Shown: piece by piece, positions 6,726-9,408 of the stretch
Layout of the letters: each line of letters starts with the position of its first letter
Numbering within the stretch: the stretch's first letter is position 1
Origin: TMED8 sp038125725
Lineage (GTDB): Bacteria > Pseudomonadota > Alphaproteobacteria > Rhodospirillales > Casp-alpha2
DNA: 9,408 nt
Reading direction: 5' to 3'
NCBI GenBank assembly: GCA_038125725.1
Contig: JAYPEK010000087.1
Coordinates: 1 to 9,408 of the forward strand
Program-made: the position numbers and the translations under genes
The notes under the pieces: generated by a model
The model's input: the letters and a program-made list of their open reading frames with translations, nothing else
Told to the model about the DNA's origin: nothing
Database searches by the model: none

Positions 6726-7843
6726 GCCCCGGCGGCAATCTTTCGGTCGATATCGAATACCGCCGCGGTGACTTCCATCTGCGCGCGGATTTTTCCGCCG
6801 GTCCCGGCCTGACGGCATTCTTCGGCCGCTCCGGTTGCGGCAAGACGACGCTTGCCAACCTGATCGCCGGCCTGGCCCGGCCGCTAAACGGAAGGCTCAG
6901 CATCGGCGACCATGTTCTTTTCGACAGCGGGGCGAACCTTTTCGTCCCACCGGAGCACCGGCGCATCGGCTATGTGTTCCAGGAAGGCCGGTTGTTCCCA
7001 CATCTTTCCGTGCGCAAAAACCTGCTCTACGCGCGCCGCTTCCTGCCAGCCGGCGTGGTCGCGCCCGAACCCGACGAAATCATCGAACTGCTCTCTCTCG
7101 GTCCGCTTCTTCAGCGCCGCACGCAAAATCTGTCTGGTGGCGAAAAACAGCGAGTCGCCATCGGCCGGGCGCTATTGAGCGCGCCGGAACTGTTGGTCAT
7201 GGACGAGCCCCTTGCGGCCCTTGATGCGATACGAAAAAGCGAAATCCTGCCATTCATCGAAAAGCTCCGCGATGAGGCCCGCATCCCCATCGTCTATGTC
7301 AGCCACGCCCTCGACGAAGTGATCCGCCTCGCCGATACCCTGGTGATCCTGGACAGTGGCCGCACGGTGGCCTCCGGCGGCGTCGAGGAAATCATGAGCC
7401 GCCTCGACCTACGCCCCCTCACCGGTCGCTATGAGGCTGGTGCGGTCTTGAGCGTGACAGTCCGTGGCCATGATAAAAGTTGGGGCCTCACCGAACTCGG
7501 ATTCGCGGGCGGGCGTCTCCTGGTTCCCGGCCTGGACGCACCTCTGGGTACAGAGCTCCGCATGCGCATTCGGGCGCGCGACGTGTCGCTCAGCCTGGAA
7601 AAGCCGGAAGGCAGTTCATTCCTCAACATCATGGAAGCGATGGTGCGCGAGATCGCGCCTTCCGATGGGCCACAGACGGAAGTCCTGCTCGACATCGGTA
7701 CGCCGCTGATTGCACGCGTCACCTACAAGTCCATCGCCGCCATGGGCCTGGAGCCCGGAAAAAGGGTCTATGCCCTGGTCAAGGCAGCGGCCATCGACCG
7801 ACACGCACTCGGACTGGGCGGCACCCGCAGACGACGCGACTAA
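6722..7843 (+). CDS. modC: Molybdate ABC transporter ATP-binding protein ModC
   Basis: This is the cytoplasmic ATPase that powers molybdate import through ModB. It is 373 aa. The ABC domain has Walker A GRSGCGKT (35-42), Q-loop Q87 (YVFQEGRLFPHLSV), signature LSGGEKQ (137-143), Walker B LLVMDE (157-162) with D-loop AALD, and switch His195. A C-terminal domain at about 290-365 (FLNIMEAMVREIAP...YALVKAAAID) matches the TOBE/Mop molybdate-binding domain found in ModC. The start ATG overlaps the modB stop in ATGA, a sign of translational coupling. The stop is at 7841-7843, after which no convincing terminator is seen. No modE-like regulator gene adjoins the cluster. Confidence 0.96.
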   Translation: MSPGGNLSVDIEYRRGDFHLRADFSAGPGLTAFFGRSGCGKTTLANLIAGLARPLNGRLSIGDHVLFDSGANLFVPPEHRRIGYVFQEGRLFPHLSVRKNLLYARRFLPAGVVAPEPDEIIELLSLGPLLQRRTQNLSGGEKQRVAIGRALLSAPELLVMDEPLAALDAIRKSEILPFIEKLRDEARIPIVYVSHALDEVIRLADTLVILDSGRTVASGGVEEIMSRLDLRPLTGRYEAGAVLSVTVRGHDKSWGLTELGFAGGRLLVPGLDAPLGTELRMRIRARDVSLSLEKPEGSSFLNIMEAMVREIAPSDGPQTEVLLDIGTPLIARVTYKSIAAMGLEPGKRVYALVKAAAIDRHALGLGGTRRRRD

Positions 7844-7901
7844 CGAACCTCAAGTGTAATACTCTTTGGTGCGATAATGAGCGACTTTGCTCTATCTAAA
7901 A

Positions 7902-7911
7902 TACCATGGTA
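7902..7911. repeat. Palindrome TACCATGGTA spanning the PAS gene start codon
   Basis: A perfect 10-bp palindrome contains the start ATG (7906-7908) of the PAS_5-type gene. The preceding 60 bp are AT-rich compared with the neighbouring genes, and TAAAAT (7897-7902) resembles a -10 element lying directly before it. It could be an operator overlapping the start, or chance. No Shine-Dalgarno is seen here. Confidence 0.25.
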
Positions 7912-8439
7912 ACGCCAATCCCTGATGGCGCACCCGAGCGCCTGATCGCCGTCGCCGAGTATTGGCGCGGCAAGCGCCACGCCGATGGATTGGCACCGTT
8001 CCTCGCCGATATCGACTTGATGGATATCTATCTGCATGCGCCGTTCATTTTCATCGCCGACCGGATGCCAGACGGCACGGATTCACAGGAATACGTCTGG
8101 AGGTATTGGGGGACGGCCCTCAGAAACCTGACGGGCATCGAGGCGACCGGCAAACGCATGCGCGAGACCCACGATGAAGAGGCCTTTCACGAAGCCGAAG
8201 CATCCTATGAAGACGCACTGATTTGCGGCGAGCCGGACTATTGGGTGCGGCAGGTTCGGACCGTGGCCGTCGACCGCTCCTTCATGAGCTACGAGCGCGC
8301 CATCTTTCCCCTGCGGTCTTTATCGGGCGACAGCGCGCATGTTCTAGGCGTCGCTGCGTGGCTGAAGACCGATCATCCTGCAATCCGCAGCGGTGAGCAA
8401 ATGGTGACGGGTAAGATTGGCCTCAAATCGCCGAGTTGA
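7906..8439 (+). CDS. PAS_5-type (PF07310-like) alphaproteobacterial protein of unknown function
   Basis: A 177-aa soluble protein with no signal peptide or membrane helix. Its layout resembles the PAS_5 family common in alphaproteobacteria. An N-terminal helix contains AVAEYWRGKR (16-24). FLADIDLMDIYLHAPFIFIAD (32-52) fits the usual 'D-x-x-D-i-x-x-l-L-P' strand. Then come VWRYWGTALRNLTGIEATGKRM (64-85), the most typical stretch, and a sensor-like C-terminal sheet ending AAWLK. There is no kinase, cyclase or DNA-binding domain, so ligand and partner are unknown. The ATG at 7906 is the only start giving the full N-terminal helix, but no ribosome site precedes it, so initiation may be leaderless or weak. 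It lies 62 nt after modC in the same direction and converges on the small exported-protein gene. The family call is from memory of the motif pattern. Confidence 0.8.
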   Translation: MVTPIPDGAPERLIAVAEYWRGKRHADGLAPFLADIDLMDIYLHAPFIFIADRMPDGTDSQEYVWRYWGTALRNLTGIEATGKRMRETHDEEAFHEAEASYEDALICGEPDYWVRQVRTVAVDRSFMSYERAIFPLRSLSGDSAHVLGVAAWLKTDHPAIRSGEQMVTGKIGLKSPS

Positions 8440-8446
8440 CGAGGGG

Positions 8447-8557
8447 CTATTGACGCGGCCGGGGCCGCGGCGTCTCGGCAACGTAGACCTTGCAGTTGGA
8501 GTAACCCTGATTGAAGAAATGATAGGTTCGCCGGGGTTCAGACAAGCCGCGCGGATC
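8447..8557 (-). pseudogene. In-frame coding-like tail of the small exported protein, behind a TAA stop
   Basis: Directly after the TAA of the upstream small gene (8560-8558), the same frame stays open for 36 codons to a TAG at 8449-8447. The tail begins DPRGLSEPRRTYHFFN, continues with GYSNCKVYVAE and ends in a PRPRPRQ repeat. Its codons look genuinely coding: by my count 25 of 36 third positions are G or C, and aromatics and Asn/Lys use TTC, TAC, AAC, AAG. It carries the second of only two cysteines in the combined product. I read it as the lost C-terminus of the same protein. It could instead be non-coding sequence between convergent genes, since the PRPRPR part is also a GC-rich inverted repeat. 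Confidence 0.55.
8454..8469. terminator. GC-rich hairpin between convergent genes, possible terminator without U-tract
   Basis: CGCGGC (8454-8459) and GCCGCG (8464-8469) form a 6-bp all-GC stem with a 4-nt loop; outer GACGC (8452-8456) and GCGTC (8470-8474) offer an alternative, bulged pairing. It starts 12-14 nt after the stop of the PAS gene and lies at the end of the converging minus-strand frame. It is thus well placed to end transcripts from both sides. Neither strand has a T-run after it, so intrinsic termination is doubtful. On the minus strand the same bases encode the PRPRPR end of the coding-like tail. Confidence 0.3.
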
Positions 8558-8833
8558 TTAGAGGTTCCAGGTACTGGTGGCGATGCCGGTAATGGCACGC
8601 CCTTCCTTTCCGACGTATCCGATGGAATACAGGAGATACTTGCGCTGGCCGAATTCTCCGCGCTGGCATGCCTGGCTCAGCACCCGGTTGAGCGCGCCCA
8701 CCCGCCAATAGGGCAACGACGTATAGCCGTATTGCCCGGGCACGCGCTTGCGCGCGGCATGTGCATCGGCAACGATCAGGAAGACGCCCGCCAGGGCTAG
8801 AAATATCCCGAACTTCTGTCCGTAACGCGACAT
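8558..8833 (-). CDS. Small exported protein of unknown function, probably truncated by an in-frame stop
   Basis: A 91-aa protein I do not recognise. It begins with a good Sec signal peptide (MSRYGQK, hydrophobic core FGIFLALAGVFLIV, then ADAHA) with likely cleavage after residue 26 (AHA|A). The remaining 65 residues are polar with several Tyr and Gly (VPGQYGYTSLPYWRV, KYLLYSIGYVGKEGRA) and one cysteine, C56. A GAGG lies about 10 nt before the ATG. The frame ends with TAA after STWNL but continues coding-like for 36 codons to a TAG at 8447, giving a 128-codon combined frame. A lone cysteine in an exported protein, with its only possible partner beyond the stop, suggests the full-length form was longer. 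It is transcribed away from tRNA-Arg, 85 nt downstream of it, and converges on the PAS gene. A plus-strand frame over the same bases looks like its shadow. Confidence 0.6.
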   Translation of the reverse strand: MSRYGQKFGIFLALAGVFLIVADAHAARKRVPGQYGYTSLPYWRVGALNRVLSQACQRGEFGQRKYLLYSIGYVGKEGRAITGIATSTWNL

Positions 8834-8918
8834 TGGCTTCTGCCTCTTTCACGATTTCAAGGCCTCACCATAGACGATTTCCCGCGCGAACGAAAGAGTC
8901 CGGGGCAATAGTGGGGAA

Positions 8919-8995
8919 TGGCGCGCCCGGCAGGACTCGAACCTGCAACCGCGAGCTTAGAAGGCACGTGCTCTATCCAGTTGAGCTACGGGCGC
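8919..8995 (-). tRNA. tRNA-Arg (anticodon TCT)
   Basis: A 77-nt tRNA folds completely. The acceptor is GCGCCCG with CGGGCGC, discriminator G and encoded CCA. The D-stem is GCTC/GAGC, the anticodon loop CTTCTAA reads TCT, the variable region is 5 nt, and the T-stem GCAGG/CCTGC has a TTCGAGT loop. It decodes AGA (and AGG by wobble). The anticodon stem CGTGC/GCTCG has a T-T mismatch at the middle pair (29-41), otherwise fully paired. It lies 32 nt downstream of the NDUFS4-like gene and may share its transcript. Confidence 0.93.
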
Positions 8996-9027
8996 CTGGG
9001 GGACGGCGCGGGTGCCGCCCGGGCGGA

Positions 9028-9327
9028 TTACTGGTACCGAAACCGGTAGCTGAAATTGTCCGAGTAGTTCTTCGGCTTGATACGCCGCGCCTTCGGCGCC
9101 TGCACCTGGTAGCTGAGCCCGTGCTTGTCCGCATAGGCAACCGCGTCTTCCTTGGTCGCGAACCGGAGCCGGACCTGCGCGCGGGTATCGCCGGAACTGA
9201 TCCACCCCATCAAGGCATCGGCCCGTCTAGCCTCGGTCGGCTCGAACTCCAAAATCCACTGTTTGGTATTGTTCCGGCCCGACTGCATCGCCGTCTTAGC
9301 CGGTCGGTAAATCCGCGCCTCGGTCAT
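9028..9327 (-). CDS. NDUFS4-like complex I accessory subunit (ETC complex I subunit family)
   Basis: A 99-aa protein resembling the alphaproteobacterial homologue of the mitochondrial complex I 18-kDa subunit NDUFS4 (PF04800 family). Members sit on the peripheral arm of NADH:ubiquinone oxidoreductase near the N-module. Visible hallmarks are ARIYRPAKTAMQSG near the N-terminus, WILEFEP, the central MGWISSGDT followed by QVRLRFATKEDAVAYADKHG, and the C-terminal PKNYSDNFSYRF. Length is normal for the bacterial form, which lacks the mitochondrial presequence. The ATG at 9327 is preceded by GAGAGG with 5 nt spacing; a GTG at 9333 is in frame but overlaps the end of that ribosome site. It lies between tRNA-Pro and tRNA-Arg on the same strand, apart from any nuo genes in view. 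Confidence 0.9.
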   Translation of the reverse strand: MTEARIYRPAKTAMQSGRNNTKQWILEFEPTEARRADALMGWISSGDTRAQVRLRFATKEDAVAYADKHGLSYQVQAPKARRIKPKNYSDNFSYRFRYQ

Positions 9328-9353
9328 GGCCACCTCTCGTCAGAGCCAAAAAC

Positions 9354-9408
9354 TGGTCGGGGAGACTGGATTCGAACCAGCGACCCTCTGCTCCCAAAGC
9401 AGATGCGC
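9354..9408 (-). tRNA. tRNA-Pro (anticodon TGG), 5' part outside window
   Basis: The 3' 55 nt of a tRNA are visible. The anticodon stem TCTGC/GCAGA encloses loop TTTGGGA, giving anticodon TGG. The variable region is GGGTC, the T-stem GCTGG/CCAGT has loop TTCGAAT, and the acceptor 3' strand CTCCCCG is followed by A and encoded CCA. The D-arm and 5' acceptor strand lie beyond position 9408. It is upstream of, and on the same strand as, the NDUFS4-like gene, 26 nt from its start codon. Confidence 0.93.

Noticed and set aside
7879..7892. Small hairpin GAGC-gacttt-GCTC after modC as a terminator
   Set aside because: The 4-bp stem is too weak and no T-run follows it.
8417..8800. Plus-strand open frame (127 codons) overlapping the PAS gene end and the small exported-protein gene
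   Set aside because: It overlaps the PAS gene by 23 nt and runs antisense to a frame with a convincing signal peptide and ribosome site; its own product shows no domain or good start signal.
8851..8881. Direct repeat ACGATTTC (8851-8858 and 8874-8881) upstream of the small exported-protein gene
   Set aside because: The 23-bp period is not helically phased, and with no dyad or promoter context an 8-bp repeat may be chance.
9015..9026. 12-bp palindrome CCGCCCGGGCGG between the NDUFS4-like gene and tRNA-Arg
   Set aside because: As a hairpin it has only about 4 bp of stem and no T-run; such runs of C and G are expected by chance in this GC-rich DNA.

Overview
The window looks like chromosomal DNA of a GC-rich alphaproteobacterium, most likely of the Rhodospirillales type. 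The clues are an Aap-type general L-amino-acid ABC transporter, an NDUFS4-like complex I accessory subunit, an alphaproteobacterial PAS_5-type protein, and a stand-alone hisI. No mobile elements, CRISPR arrays or phage genes were seen. Most of the window is ordinary transport and housekeeping DNA. The order within the taxon is inferred from protein character, not from a search.

Left part (1-3379, minus strand): aapJ, aapQ and aapM run leftwards as an operon. aapM is cut by the window edge, and aapP (the ATPase) would be expected beyond position 1. AapJ captures amino acids in the periplasm, and AapQ/AapM form the membrane channel. A strong 11-bp stem with a UUCG tetraloop and no U-tract sits just after aapJ. 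It probably lets the binding protein be made in excess over the permeases.

Divergent intergenic region (3380-3633): this holds a 20-bp-period direct repeat, a perfect TTGACA hexamer and a 6-1-6 dyad. They lie between aapJ and the rightward metC, and are candidate control sites.

Middle (3634-7843, plus strand): metC (cystathionine beta-lyase), hisI (phosphoribosyl-AMP cyclohydrolase) and modA, modB, modC (molybdate ABC importer) are packed tightly. Gaps are 16 nt, 1 nt, 27 nt and a 4-nt overlap, which suggests one transcript. Two amino-acid biosynthesis enzymes are thus joined to molybdate uptake, without an adjacent modE or a recognised Mo-responsive leader.

Right part (7844-9408): a PAS_5-type protein (plus strand) faces a small exported protein of unknown function (minus strand). 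The small gene has an in-frame TAA after codon 91, yet the same frame continues with coding-like sequence for 36 more codons. This is the most unusual point in the window: a nonsense-mutated gene, a readthrough case or a sequencing error. Next come tRNA-Arg(TCT), the NDUFS4-like gene, and the 3' part of tRNA-Pro(TGG) running off the right edge, all on the minus strand.
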